Shown: positions 9,157 through 19,795, numbered from the stretch's first letter. The stretch is DNA of 64,000 bases from an uncultured Lachnospiraceae bacterium (GCA_947626505.1 CANQSN010000001.1:62001-126000), one strand, 5' to 3'. Numbers and translations: made by a program. The notes: a model not told the origin generated them from the sequence alone.

Positions 9157-9223
9157 TGTTAAAATAATTATATATGACTCGATTACACTTTATAAATTAT
9201 TATAACGGAGAGGAAATGAATAA

Positions 9224-10135
9224 ATGTTATCTGTAATTTTGCCTTCTTACAATGAGGAATTGATGATTAAAACCACTTCAAAAACATTGTCAGATATCTT
9301 GGAAAAAGAAAAGATAGATTATGAGCTTATATTTGTGGACGATGGTTCAAAAGATGATACGTGGCATGAGATTATGGAAGAAAAAAGTACAAATTCCCGC
9401 GTAAGAGGGGTACGCTTTTCAAGAAATTTCGGAAAAGAGGCGGCAATTTTTGCCGGTCTGGCAGAGGGACAGGGAGATTGTACTGTAATAATGGACTGTG
9501 ATTTACAGCATCCGCCGGAGAAGGTGGTAGAGATGTACAGGCTGTGGGAGCAGGGGTATGCTGTAGTCGAGGGGGTAAAAACCTCCAGAGGAAGCGAATC
9601 ATTTATTCATAGGATGTGTGCGAATGCATTCTATAGAATTATGTCTAAGGCTACAGGCGTAAATATGAAAAATGCTTCAGATTTTAAGCTTATTGACAGT
9701 AAAGTGGTGAAGGCAATTTTAAAGTGTCCGGAAAAGAATGTGTTTTTCAGGGCTTTGTCAAGCTGGGTAGGTTTTAAATCAACTATTGTGGAATTTGATG
9801 TTAATGAGCGTGTGGCGGGAGAGTCAAAATGGAATGGTAAGTCGCTGTTTATATATGCCATTACCAATATTGTTGCATTTTCTACAGCGCCGCTTCAGTT
9901 TGTCAGTATTGCAGGATTTTTTACATTTCTGTTTGCAGTGGTTATGGGAATTCAGTCTTTGATACGATATTTTAACGGTAAGGCATTGGAGGGATTTACT
10001 ACAGTAATTTTGTTGATTCTTCTAATTGGAAGCGTTCTTATGATTAGTTTGGGATTTATCGGATATTATCTTGCTAAAATTTACGAGGAAATCAAGGGAC
10101 GCCCAAGATATATAATTTCAGATAAAACAGATTGA
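9224..10135 (+). CDS. Family 2 glycosyltransferase with two C-terminal TM helices (GtrB/DPM1-like)
   Basis: MLSVILPSYNEELMI...YELIFVDDGSKDDTW...MDCDLQHPPE...GESKWNGKSLFIYAITNI. Confidence 0.92.
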   Translation: MLSVILPSYNEELMIKTTSKTLSDILEKEKIDYELIFVDDGSKDDTWHEIMEEKSTNSRVRGVRFSRNFGKEAAIFAGLAEGQGDCTVIMDCDLQHPPEKVVEMYRLWEQGYAVVEGVKTSRGSESFIHRMCANAFYRIMSKATGVNMKNASDFKLIDSKVVKAILKCPEKNVFFRALSSWVGFKSTIVEFDVNERVAGESKWNGKSLFIYAITNIVAFSTAPLQFVSIAGFFTFLFAVVMGIQSLIRYFNGKALEGFTTVILLILLIGSVLMISLGFIGYYLAKIYEEIKGRPRYIISDKTD

Positions 10136-10177
10136 TGAGACTGTTTGGCGAGGTATTAAATTAAATGCAATAAAATA

Positions 10178-10249
10178 AGCGCGAGACGGGGATCGAACCC
10201 GCGACCTTCTCCTTGGCAAGGAGACGCTCCACCACTGAGCCACTCGCGC
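10178..10249 (-). tRNA. tRNA-Gly (anticodon GCC)
   Basis: Reverse complement GCGCGAGTGGCTCAGTGGTGGAGCGTCTCCTTGCCAAGGAGAAGGTCGCGGGTTCGATCCCCGTCTCGCGCT folds as a cloverleaf; loop TTGCCAA. Confidence 0.95.
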
Positions 10250-10409
10250 ATACGTACTTTCCTTAGCACGCTACTTATAATATCAAAGTATTCTGCCGGT
10301 GTCAACCCTTAAATTTGATTTATTTTCATAATTTTTAATTGTTTCTGCATAAAAATCTTTAAAATAACTAATAATAGGAATGTCAAATTTGAGAAAAGAG
10401 GTGTTTTAA

Positions 10410-10868
10410 ATGATTTTAAAGCAGAAGGAGACAGAAGCTATTCAGGATTTACAGACACAGGAGCAGACTTGTGCAGAAAAGTATAAGAGATACGGACAGC
10501 AGGCTAAGGATACTGTATTAAAGGATTTGTTTGGAGTTTTGGAGCATGATGAGAGACGTCATTATGATGCGCTTGGACAGGTGCTTTCAGGAACAGTACC
10601 AAGCTGTGATTTAAACAATTCAAAGGGAAGTAATTATGAGCCTACAGCTACTTATGATGTAGCAGGGCAGAGTAAGGATAAAGAATCAGATTGTTTTCTG
10701 GTTACAGATTGCATCGGAACAGAGAAGCTTGTTTCTTCAGAGTACAATACAAATGTATTTAAGTTTGGAGATCCCGGTGTGCGTAAGCTTTTATCAGATA
10801 TACAGGTAGAAGAGCAGAATCATGCAGAGATGCTATACAAGTATAAGACAGTCAACGGTATGTCATAA
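10410..10868 (+). CDS. Ferritin-like / CotF-like coat protein domain
   Basis: Alpha-helical with EHDERRHYDAL and VEEQNHAEMLYKY motifs. Confidence 0.65.
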   Translation: MILKQKETEAIQDLQTQEQTCAEKYKRYGQQAKDTVLKDLFGVLEHDERRHYDALGQVLSGTVPSCDLNNSKGSNYEPTATYDVAGQSKDKESDCFLVTDCIGTEKLVSSEYNTNVFKFGDPGVRKLLSDIQVEEQNHAEMLYKYKTVNGMS

Positions 10869-11046
10869 TAATGTTATATACTATATTATTCAAGTTTTGT
10901 ATCTTAGGAAACACTTAAGTGCGAAGCTTTAGTATTTCAACGCTAATACCCCATGAGCTATTGCTTATGGGGTATTGGCATTGACTAAACAGTGTAAATA
11001 TGATACCTTAATATATTGAAGAACAAAGGAAAGAGAGAATAAGAAT

Positions 11047-12681
11047 ATGCCTGTAACAGATTATTTAGAGAGAAATTGCAAATTATATGGTGATGAAGTG
11101 GCTTTAGTGGAACTTAACCCGACGATTGAGGACACAAGGCGAACTACATGGAAAGAGTATGATTTAGTACAGACTACAGAGTCACAGCCTTATCGAAGGG
11201 AGATTACATGGAGTGTATTTGACGAGAAGGCAAACCGCGTGGCAAATATGCTTTTAGAGCGCGGAGTAAAGCGTGGAGATAAGGTTGCTATTTTAATGTT
11301 TAACTGTTTGGAGTGGCTTCCTATTTATTTTGGGATTTTGAAAAGCGGTGCAATTGCAGTGCCATTTAACTTTCGATTTGATGCAGGAGAGATTCAATAC
11401 TGTGCGGATTTGGCGGAAGTGGATATATTGTTGTTTGGGCCTGAGTTTATAGGGCGTATTGAATCTATTGCGGATAAGCTGAGCCAAAGAAGGCTGCTTA
11501 TTTATGTTGGGGATCACTGCCCTACATTTGCAGAAAGTTATCATGAGCTGGTGGCGGATTGTTCAAGTAAGGCGCCTCTTATAAGGATTGAGGACGAAGA
11601 CGATGCGGCAATCTATTTTTCTTCCGGTACCACAGGATTTCCCAAGGCAATCTTACATAATCACGAAAGCCTGCTGCAGGCGGCGCAGATGGAACAGAAG
11701 CACCATGAGACGGGAAGGGAGGATACATTCCTTTGTATTCCGCCTCTTTATCATACCGGAGCAAAGTTTCATTGGATGGGAAGCCTTTGTGCAGGAAGTA
11801 AGGCAGTTCTGTTAAAGGGTACAAAGCCTGATGTAATTTTGAAAGCCATTTCCCAAGAGCGCTGTACCATTGTGTGGCTGTTGGTGCCATGGGCGCAGGA
11901 TATTTTGGACGCCTTGGACAGAGGAGAGTTAAATCTTAAGGATTATACGCTTGAACAGTGGAGGCTTATGCATATTGGCGCACAGCCTGTACCACCGTCG
12001 CTTATTAAGCACTGGAGGGATTATTTTCCTAATCATAAATATGATACAAATTATGGTTTGTCAGAGTCTACAGGCCCGGGATGTGTGCATCTGGGAATGG
12101 AGAATATTCACAAGGTCGGCGCCATTGGAATTCCCGGATACCGATGGAAATGCAAGATTGTCAATGAGCAGGGGGATAATGTTAAGCAGGGGGATGTTGG
12201 AGAGCTTTGTGTCAAGGGGCCGGGCGTTATGACCTGTTATTACAATGATGAGAAGGCTACGGAAGAAACGTTAAGGGACGGATGGCTTTTTACCGGAGAT
12301 ATGGCAATGCAGGATGAGGATGGATTTATATTTTTGGTTGACAGAAAAAAGGATGTCATTGTAAGTGGTGGAGAGAATATATATCCTGTGCAGATTGAGA
12401 ATTTCCTGAGCGCATATGATAAGGTTAGGGACGTGGCAGTAATAGGACTTCCGGATAAGAGACTTGGGGAGATTACCGGCGCGGTAGTTTCCATCAAGGA
12501 GGGCATGGATTGTACAGAGGCTGAGCTTGAGGAATATTGTCTTGAGCTTCCGAGATATAAGCGCCCCAAAAAGTTTATTTTTGCCGAGGTGCCAAGAAAT
12601 GCTACCGGAAAGATTGAGAAGCCTGCTCTTCGCAAGAAATATGGCGTGGAGAATTTGGTTGCAGTAGAAAACCAGGGATAA
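11047..12681 (+). CDS. Class I adenylate-forming acyl-CoA synthetase (AMP-binding)
   Basis: YFSSGTTGFPKAILHNH, NYGLSESTG, GWLFTGDMA, RKKDVIVSGGENIYP, NATGKIEKPALR. Confidence 0.93.
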   Translation: MPVTDYLERNCKLYGDEVALVELNPTIEDTRRTTWKEYDLVQTTESQPYRREITWSVFDEKANRVANMLLERGVKRGDKVAILMFNCLEWLPIYFGILKSGAIAVPFNFRFDAGEIQYCADLAEVDILLFGPEFIGRIESIADKLSQRRLLIYVGDHCPTFAESYHELVADCSSKAPLIRIEDEDDAAIYFSSGTTGFPKAILHNHESLLQAAQMEQKHHETGREDTFLCIPPLYHTGAKFHWMGSLCAGSKAVLLKGTKPDVILKAISQERCTIVWLLVPWAQDILDALDRGELNLKDYTLEQWRLMHIGAQPVPPSLIKHWRDYFPNHKYDTNYGLSESTGPGCVHLGMENIHKVGAIGIPGYRWKCKIVNEQGDNVKQGDVGELCVKGPGVMTCYYNDEKATEETLRDGWLFTGDMAMQDEDGFIFLVDRKKDVIVSGGENIYPVQIENFLSAYDKVRDVAVIGLPDKRLGEITGAVVSIKEGMDCTEAELEEYCLELPRYKRPKKFIFAEVPRNATGKIEKPALRKKYGVENLVAVENQG

Positions 12682-12792
12682 TATAGGTTTTAGATAAAAA
12701 CTATGGAATTAAATAATAAAAAGTGTTAAAATATCAAGGTGTCTTGTATATTTAAACGGACACAGTATATAAAGAATACTGGGAGACAGACT

Positions 12793-13875
12793 ATGAGTAA
12801 GATTATTTTGACCGGAGACCGGCCGACGGGAAGATTGCATGTGGGGCATTATGTAGGCTCTTTAAGAAGGCGGGTAGAGTTACAGAATTCCGGTGAGTAT
12901 GATAAGATTTATATTATGATTGCGGATGCCCAAGCTCTTACAGATAATGCAGATAATCCGGAGAAGGTGAGACAGAATATTGTTGAGGTAGCGCTTGATT
13001 ATTTATCATGCGGATTGGAGCCTGATAAGTCGACATTGTTTATACAATCCATGATTCCGGAGCTGACAGAGTTGTCCTTTTACTATATGAATCTGGTAAC
13101 AGTGTCGCGTTTGCAGCGTAATCCTACTGTTAAAGCGGAGATTCAGATGCGTAATTTTGAGGCGAGTATTCCGGTAGGTTTTTTTACATACCCAATCAGT
13201 CAGGCGGCGGATATTACTGCATTTAAGGCAACAACCGTACCTGTTGGAGAAGACCAGATGCCGATGCTTGAGCAGTGCAGGGAGATTGTGCATAAGTTTA
13301 ACAGTGTGTATGGAGAGGCTTTAGTGGAGCCGGACATTTTACTGCCGGACAACAAGGCGTGCTTAAGGCTTCCGGGTATAGATGGCAAAGCGAAGATGAG
13401 TAAGTCGTTGAATAATTGTATCTACCTTTCTGATTCAGAGGCAGAGGTTAAGAAAAAGATAATGTCAATGTATACCGATCCCGGCCATATAAGGATTGAA
13501 GATCCGGGCAAGCTTGAAGGCAACTGTGTATTTATTTATCTGGATGCATTTTGTAAGCCGGAGCATGTAGCTGAATATATGCCGGATTATAAAAGCCTTG
13601 ACGAGATTAAGGAGCACTATCAAAGGGGCGGCCTTGGCGATGTAAAGGTAAAGAAGTTTTTGAACAATGTTTTACAGTCGGAGCTTGCGCCGATTAGGGA
13701 GCGCCGCAAGCAGTGGGAAAAGGATATTCCGGCGGTATATGAGATACTTAAAAAGGGAAGTGAAGAAGCTGAAAAGGTAGCAGCAAGTACCCTTAAAGAT
13801 GTGAGAAATGCCATGAAGATTAATTATTTTGAAGATAATAATCTGATTAAGGAGCAGGCTGAAAAATACCGGTAA
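12793..13875 (+). CDS. trpS: Tryptophanyl-tRNA synthetase
   Basis: [43 protein letters not shown] at 12793. Confidence 0.95.
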   Translation: MSKIILTGDRPTGRLHVGHYVGSLRRRVELQNSGEYDKIYIMIADAQALTDNADNPEKVRQNIVEVALDYLSCGLEPDKSTLFIQSMIPELTELSFYYMNLVTVSRLQRNPTVKAEIQMRNFEASIPVGFFTYPISQAADITAFKATTVPVGEDQMPMLEQCREIVHKFNSVYGEALVEPDILLPDNKACLRLPGIDGKAKMSKSLNNCIYLSDSEAEVKKKIMSMYTDPGHIRIEDPGKLEGNCVFIYLDAFCKPEHVAEYMPDYKSLDEIKEHYQRGGLGDVKVKKFLNNVLQSELAPIRERRKQWEKDIPAVYEILKKGSEEAEKVAASTLKDVRNAMKINYFEDNNLIKEQAEKYR

Positions 13876-13880
13876 GATAA

Positions 13881-13910
13881 AAAGGGGCGGGATATAACCC
13901 GCCCCTTTTG
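13881..13910 (+). terminator. Rho-independent terminator
   Basis: AAAGGGGCGGGATATAACCCGCCCCTTTT. Confidence 0.9.
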
Positions 13911-13926
13911 TGGCAGGAGGGACATA

Positions 13927-15075
13927 GTGAAGAAAAAACGTATTCATAGAATCTTACAGGTATGTTATGCAACAATTATAGGAAGTATACTTTTATTTTC
14001 TGTCTGCGTATGGGGATATTATCTGATAATTCATTGGCAGGAGACGGAGCCTTATACAAAAGAAACAGAAACGACAGTTGAGCAGCTTCACAGTATTGAA
14101 GGGCTTAAAGCGTCTTTGATTTCATATCCTTTTTTGCAGAAATCTTTAGATGATTATGGAAGCTATATTGAAAACGGTACCTATGTAATTCCGGGGTTAA
14201 ACGCCGCAAGAAGCATGAGAGCAGGAACAGACGAGGTATGTACTAATATGGTTCCGCAGAGCATATGCCTTACGGAAAGTTATTTGCTGATTGGCGCTTA
14301 TTGCAAAACCGGAAAACATTATTCTGTTATTTATGTAATAGAGAAAAGCAATCACAAGTATATAAAAACAATAGTTCTTCCGGGCAGGCACCATATGGGA
14401 GGAATTGCCTATGATAATATTCACAAAAATATCTGGATTTCATGTTATGATGAGAGAGCTCAGGCAAATGTAATTACATTAAGGCAGCTAGAGAGCTATG
14501 ATTATAAAAAAAGCTATAAGCCAATAGAGTTTGAGGCTGTCAATGACCTTTATACGATTCCAAAGGATTCTTTTATGGCATATTATAAAGGATATTTGTA
14601 TATTGGTTACTTTCAGATAGATAACAATAGTATCCTTCAAAAGTTCAAAATAAAGAAAAATGGACAGATGCGTTTGACAAGCAGTGCGTCTTATCAGCAG
14701 ACTTATGATGTAGATATGCCTTCAAAGATTGCAGTTCCGGTGAACGTATCTACTATTTCGAGCCGAGTACAGGGGCTGGCGTTTTCACAATATAGAATGT
14801 ATATTACAGAATCCTATGGAATTATGCCCTCAAAACTGGCAGTATTTAATATTAAGGATGATGACGATATAGACCAGAAGTATGTAAATGGAAACGCCAT
14901 AAGCGTTATTAATTTGCCTCAGAAGCTTGAGCAGATTGCGATTCAGGGCGGAGACATGTATTCTATATACGAATCAGGGGCATATGCATACAGATATTAT
15001 TCTTTTCCGGTTATTGACCGCGTTATCTGCATGAGACTGCCGGAGGTAAACAGGTTTGGACAGAAGAGTGATTGA
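13927..15075 (+). CDS. Membrane-anchored hypothetical protein, possibly beta-propeller-like extracytoplasmic domain
   Basis: GTG start; N-terminal TM helix; repeated aromatic/Gly blade-like segments (SICLTESYLLIGAYCKTGKHYSVIYVI; GGIAYDNIHKNIWISCYD; MAYYKGYLYIGYFQ). Confidence 0.55.
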   Translation: MKKKRIHRILQVCYATIIGSILLFSVCVWGYYLIIHWQETEPYTKETETTVEQLHSIEGLKASLISYPFLQKSLDDYGSYIENGTYVIPGLNAARSMRAGTDEVCTNMVPQSICLTESYLLIGAYCKTGKHYSVIYVIEKSNHKYIKTIVLPGRHHMGGIAYDNIHKNIWISCYDERAQANVITLRQLESYDYKKSYKPIEFEAVNDLYTIPKDSFMAYYKGYLYIGYFQIDNNSILQKFKIKKNGQMRLTSSASYQQTYDVDMPSKIAVPVNVSTISSRVQGLAFSQYRMYITESYGIMPSKLAVFNIKDDDDIDQKYVNGNAISVINLPQKLEQIAIQGGDMYSIYESGAYAYRYYSFPVIDRVICMRLPEVNRFGQKSD

Positions 15076-15104
15076 CATAAAATCTTACAGAATGGAGAGA
15101 GAAT

Positions 15105-16994
15105 ATGCAAAAGATAGCAAAATGCTGGGAGATAAAAAGAAATTGGCTTATTCTGTGTTTTTCCATTTTTATGGTGCTGGGGATGCAGTATACCCTTCAT
15201 AAGGAATTTGGGGCAGTTAAAGAATGGATTTTATCATATCCTCAGTATGCAGTAGTTACGGTTTTTTTTGTAGCGGGAATATATTATAGTTTTTCAGGTC
15301 TTTTATCCTTTGGTATTGCTACAGTTTTAATGAGTATTATTACATGGGGATGGAGTGTGATTAATTACATTAAGTTTACCATGAGGGAAGAATATGTAAT
15401 CGGCGATGATGTGATATCTTTTTTCAAGGGAGAGCTTACATTTGCTAAGGAAGATATAACGTTTTCAAAGCATTTGCTGTATTTTGGAATTCCTGTGCTG
15501 TTAATGGTCGTATCAGGATTTTTTTTTGAACACAGATGGAAAAGTAAGAAAAGCTTTTACCGCAAATGGTACATGCGCTCGATTCGTCTTTTAATTGGCA
15601 TACTGATTACGGTTTTTTTTGGATTTGTGGTGTATTTTACAGAAAATATTCATGATTATATGAGTAATGGGGAGGTTATGGAAAAGAAGTATGGTTTAGC
15701 GCTTTCGTTTATTCCAAACAACACTTTGCCGCATCTGGTGACAAATGCGGATTATACTAAGCTTTTTGATAAGGAATATGTAAGAGAGGGCTATAAAAGG
15801 CTTTCAGATTGTGACGGGACTTATAGTGGAAAAAGGCCGGTAAAAGATGCAAATGAAGAAAAAAGTGAATATATAACTCCTAATATTATTGTTATTATGA
15901 GCGAGTCTTTATATGATACGGATAATTTTGATAATGTAAAGGCAGATAAGAATCCTATGGACATAATGCACCGGTATCAAAGGCAGTATGGCGGCGGCAG
16001 TATGGCAGTTGATATTTTTGGCGGCGGAACAGCCAACACAGAGTTTGAATTTTTAACAGGCATGGGACATAAATATTTTGCCAGTAATCTTATGTATAAC
16101 AATTATATAATGGATGGACAGATGTCAATGGTAGGGTACATGAAACAGCTTGGATACCGCACAGTTTCCATTCACCCATATAAGGAGAATTTTTTCAACC
16201 GCAAGAGGGTATATAAGAGTTATGGTTTTGATGAGTCTTATTTTATGGAAAATATGACATATACAGATGATATGTTTGATGTTAATATTTCAGATTACAG
16301 CCTTACAAAAGAGATTATCGAAAAATATGAGAATTCCGGTAAGGATAAGCCATTTTTTAATTTCAGCGTATCTGTGGGAGCTCATAAACCCTGTTTAGAC
16401 TACGATAAGGGAGAACCTTACAAATATAAGGTCAGGGTAAAGGCGCTTCCTGATGAGGGCAACTTCAACTATGGTGTTTCTATGGATGTAAGGCGTTATT
16501 TCAGCGCAGTCTATGATGCAAATGCAGCTTTTAAGGAACTGACAGACTACTTTGAAAATGTATCTGAGCCGACAGTGATTCTTCTGTTTGGGGACCATGC
16601 GCCTCCCTTGTCAGATTTGGCATATGAACAGATTACTAAAGAGGATTTGACAGACGAGGAGCTTTATAAAACTCCGGTGGTTACATGGAATAACTACGGT
16701 CTTCCAAAGTTTAATGCAGACAATGTAAACGCTAATTATTTGTCAGCCATGTTTTTAAGCTATCTTGATTTTCCATTACCGAAGGCATGTATATATAATC
16801 AAAACATTATGAAGTATTATTACAGTACTAACACAAAGGTATGCGTTAAAGATACAAATGGTAAGGCTATTAAAGAATTTACAAAAGAGGAGATGGAACT
16901 GGAGAAGGCGTCTTTATCCCTGTATCAGGATGAGCTTAAAATGAAGGAAAATGTTTTAGATATTTGGGACGTCCCCGATGAAGATAATAAATAA
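15105..16994 (+). CDS. LTA synthase family sulfatase-domain membrane protein
   Basis: Several N-terminal TM helices; NIIVIMSESLYDTDNF; GGGTANTEFEFLTGM; VSIHPYKENFFNR; LLFGDHAPPL. Confidence 0.88.
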   Translation: MQKIAKCWEIKRNWLILCFSIFMVLGMQYTLHKEFGAVKEWILSYPQYAVVTVFFVAGIYYSFSGLLSFGIATVLMSIITWGWSVINYIKFTMREEYVIGDDVISFFKGELTFAKEDITFSKHLLYFGIPVLLMVVSGFFFEHRWKSKKSFYRKWYMRSIRLLIGILITVFFGFVVYFTENIHDYMSNGEVMEKKYGLALSFIPNNTLPHLVTNADYTKLFDKEYVREGYKRLSDCDGTYSGKRPVKDANEEKSEYITPNIIVIMSESLYDTDNFDNVKADKNPMDIMHRYQRQYGGGSMAVDIFGGGTANTEFEFLTGMGHKYFASNLMYNNYIMDGQMSMVGYMKQLGYRTVSIHPYKENFFNRKRVYKSYGFDESYFMENMTYTDDMFDVNISDYSLTKEIIEKYENSGKDKPFFNFSVSVGAHKPCLDYDKGEPYKYKVRVKALPDEGNFNYGVSMDVRRYFSAVYDANAAFKELTDYFENVSEPTVILLFGDHAPPLSDLAYEQITKEDLTDEELYKTPVVTWNNYGLPKFNADNVNANYLSAMFLSYLDFPLPKACIYNQNIMKYYYSTNTKVCVKDTNGKAIKEFTKEEMELEKASLSLYQDELKMKENVLDIWDVPDEDNK

Positions 16995-16999
16995 AGATA

Positions 17000-17034
17000 A
17001 AAGAGCCGGCAGATTATCAGTCTGCCAGCTTTTC
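17000..17034. terminator. Possible bidirectional terminator between convergent genes
   Basis: AAGAGCCGGCAGA ttatcag TCTGCCAGCTTTT with one mismatch. Confidence 0.6.
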
Positions 17035-18942
17035 CCATTCTTCATATAATTTATTAAGCTCATCTTCGATTTCTCCCCGTTTTTTGGAAAGCTTAATTAA
17101 CTCATTACTGTTAGTAGCAATTTCTTCGGTCGCCATTTCCTCATCTATTTTTTTAGCCTCAAGCTCTAATTCTTCAATCCTTGCCTCAGTTTTTTTCAGG
17201 TCGTTAGCGCGTTTTCTTTGTGCTGCATTGGCCTCCTTCTGCATTTTCCATGATAGTTTGGTATCACTTTCGGAGTTGTTTGATGCAGCTGTATTGGCGG
17301 CAGCGCTGACGGAATTGTTACCGGAAGTATCTAAGCGTTCGGATTTTTTTTCAAGGTAGTAATCATAATCGCCTTTATATTCTGTAATGCTTTTTTGCTC
17401 CAATTCGAGGATTCTTGTGGCGGTTCGGTTTACAAAATACCTGTCATGGGACACATAAAAGACTGTGCCGGTATAATTTCTTAAGGCATCTTCCAGAATC
17501 TCCTTTGAGTACACATCTAAATGGTTTGTAGGCTCGTCAAGAATAAGGAAGTTAGCATTGCTAAGCATGAGTTTTGCAAGGCTTAAACGCCCTCTCTCCC
17601 CGCCGCTTAAAGCTGATACCGGTTTAAAAGCATCCTCGCCTGTAAACAAAAACGCAGCTAAAACGTTGCGGATTTTTGTGTTGGTTAAATCAGGATAGGC
17701 GTTTGAAATCTCATCAAATATAGTATTTGTCTCGGTAAGAAGCTGCTGCGCCTGGTCATAATAACCGATTTTCACTTTTGCTCCAAGCATTATTCTTCCT
17801 GAGTCCGCATGTAAATGCTTGTTGATAATTTTTAAAATAGTGGTTTTTCCGGCACCGTTGCTGCCTATAAGAGCAACTCTTTCTCCGCGCTTTATTTCTA
17901 TATTAAGATTTGAAAATAGCTGCAATTCTCCAAAGCTTTTACTAAGCTCTGTAACTGTAAGTACGTCATTCCCACTTAAAATGTTGGGCTCTAACGTAAT
18001 GCGCATATTTGCGTTGGCTTCGGTAGGTTTTTCTAACACCTCCATTTTGTCGAGCATCTTTACTCTGCTTTCAGCCCGTTTAATGGACTTTTCCCGATTA
18101 AACTGTCTAAGCTTTTCTATAACTTCCTCCTGATGTTTTATTTCACGCTGCTGATTTAAATATGCATTCATTTGTTCTTTTCTAAGAGCGGCTTTTTTAT
18201 CTGCATATTGGGTATAATTACCCTGAAATGTAGTGGCGACTCCCATATCGAGGTCTATTACCTTCGTTACAATACGATTCAGAAAATACCGGTCGTGGCT
18301 TACGACAAGGACAGCTCCTTTGTATGAGTTTAAGAATTGCTCCAGCCAGCTTATGGAGGCAATGTCTAAATGATTTGTAGGTTCGTCAAGCAGTATTATA
18401 TCCGGACGGGATAAAAGAAGACGCCCCAGCGCCACGCGTGTACGCTGCCCGCCGGAAAGCAGATTTATATCCTTTTGAAAATCATCTTCTGAAAATTGAA
18501 GCCCTTTCAGAACGCCTATAATCTCACTCTTGTAGCTGTAACCGTCGAGATATTCAAATTCATGTGTAAGACGTGAATAGTTATTCATAAGCTGTTCAAG
18601 TTCTGCGCCTTTAGCATGTTTCATGGAGAGTTCTGTTTCTCTAATCTGCTTTTCAAGCTCGATAACAGTATGCTTAGCGTCCTCCATTGCCTCGTATATG
18701 GTCATATTTACATCATAATCAGGCTGCTGTGAGAGATATCCGATTGTAGCTCCCTTTCCTAACAGAACCTGCCCTTCATCCGGAGAAATTTCCTTCATTA
18801 TAATCTTTAGAAGAGTTGATTTGCCGGCGCCATTAATTCCTACTAACGCCGCCTTTTCCTTCTCCTCTATATGAAAATTGACCTGCTTTAAAAGCAGCTC
18901 GTCTGTAAATGCTTTTGTTACATTTTGACATGCCAGTATCAT
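17017..18942 (-). CDS. ABC-F family ATP-binding protein (two ABC domains, C-terminal coiled coil)
   Basis: Two Walker A (GINGAGKSTLLK, GSNGAGKTTILK), two LSGGQ/LSGGE signatures, LLDEPTNHLD x2. Confidence 0.95.
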   Translation of the reverse strand: MILACQNVTKAFTDELLLKQVNFHIEEKEKAALVGINGAGKSTLLKIIMKEISPDEGQVLLGKGATIGYLSQQPDYDVNMTIYEAMEDAKHTVIELEKQIRETELSMKHAKGAELEQLMNNYSRLTHEFEYLDGYSYKSEIIGVLKGLQFSEDDFQKDINLLSGGQRTRVALGRLLLSRPDIILLDEPTNHLDIASISWLEQFLNSYKGAVLVVSHDRYFLNRIVTKVIDLDMGVATTFQGNYTQYADKKAALRKEQMNAYLNQQREIKHQEEVIEKLRQFNREKSIKRAESRVKMLDKMEVLEKPTEANANMRITLEPNILSGNDVLTVTELSKSFGELQLFSNLNIEIKRGERVALIGSNGAGKTTILKIINKHLHADSGRIMLGAKVKIGYYDQAQQLLTETNTIFDEISNAYPDLTNTKIRNVLAAFLFTGEDAFKPVSALSGGERGRLSLAKLMLSNANFLILDEPTNHLDVYSKEILEDALRNYTGTVFYVSHDRYFVNRTATRILELEQKSITEYKGDYDYYLEKKSERLDTSGNNSVSAAANTAASNNSESDTKLSWKMQKEANAAQRKRANDLKKTEARIEELELEAKKIDEEMATEEIATNSNELIKLSKKRGEIEDELNKLYEEWEKLAD

Positions 18943-19022
18943 AAGCTTTTCCTCTCGTTCGTAATATCTTTTCCATTCTATAATTTTTTTCTGAATTATG
19001 CAAGAGAGGATTAAAGGATTGA

Positions 19023-19051
19023 TTGACAGTTTCTTAACAAAGTTTTATACT
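19023..19051 (+). promoter_or_regulatory. rex promoter with embedded candidate Rex operator
   Basis: -35 TTGACA (19023-19028), 17-nt spacer, -10 TATACT (19046-19051); TTGACAGTTTCTTAACAA (19023-19040) resembles Rex consensus TTGTTAA-N4-TTAACAA. Confidence 0.6.
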
Positions 19052-19126
19052 AGATAATGTAGATTTTTTATTTTAAATAGCTCAAAACGGTTTGTTGGCT
19101 GGAATTTGAGTTAGATTGGAGTTGGA

Positions 19127-19795
19127 ATGAGAGCAAAGGAAATATCAAGTGCAGTGACAAAGAGGCTGCCAAGGTATTACAGGTATTTGAGCGAACTTAA
19201 GGAGCAGGGCGCAGAACGCATTTCCTCAAAGGAATTGAGTGAGAGAATGCAGGTTACAGCTTCACAGATTCGTCAGGATTTGAATAATTTTGGCGGCTTT
19301 GGACAACAGGGGTATGGCTATAATGTGGAACATTTATATAATGAGATTGGTAAGATATTAGGACTTAACCGGACGAGAAAGGTAATTATCGTTGGTGCAG
19401 GGCATATTGGACAGGCATTGGCAAATTATCCGGATTTTGAGAAGCGAGGATTTTGCATATGCGGAATTTTTGATGTTGCCAAAGAGGTGGTTGGAGATAA
19501 AGTAGGAAGCCTTATAGTCCAGGATATGTCGAGAATGCCGGAATTTGTAAAAAAAGAAAAGATTCAAATTGCAATTTTGACTGTTCCAAAGGAAGAAGCG
19601 GCAGGGATTGCAAAACAGTTAGTGGATTTAGGCGTTGAGGGCTTTTGGAATTTTGCACTGGTGGATTTGAAGCTGTCGGAGGGAGTGGTGGTGGAGAATG
19701 TGCATTTAGAGGAAAGTTTAATGAATTTGGCATACAATATAAGCAGATTAGATATCGTCAACAGTAAATTAGGAGTAGATTATGAAGAAAACTAA
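19127..19795 (+). CDS. rex: Redox-sensing transcriptional repressor Rex
   Basis: AVTKRLPRYYRYLSELKEQGAERISSKELSERMQVTASQIRQDLNNFGGFGQQGYGYNVEHL; VIIVGAGHIGQALANY. Confidence 0.97.
   Translation: MRAKEISSAVTKRLPRYYRYLSELKEQGAERISSKELSERMQVTASQIRQDLNNFGGFGQQGYGYNVEHLYNEIGKILGLNRTRKVIIVGAGHIGQALANYPDFEKRGFCICGIFDVAKEVVGDKVGSLIVQDMSRMPEFVKKEKIQIAILTVPKEEAAGIAKQLVDLGVEGFWNFALVDLKLSEGVVVENVHLEESLMNLAYNISRLDIVNSKLGVDYEEN

Noticed and set aside
10178-10249. tRNA genes as integration sites for a mobile element
   Set aside because: No integrase, direct att repeats or phage genes near either tRNA
12682-12792. Possible T-box or other aminoacyl-tRNA leader upstream of trpS
   Set aside because: Only about 110 nt and no T-box-like sequence (e.g. 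TGGNACCGCG) or terminator/antiterminator was found
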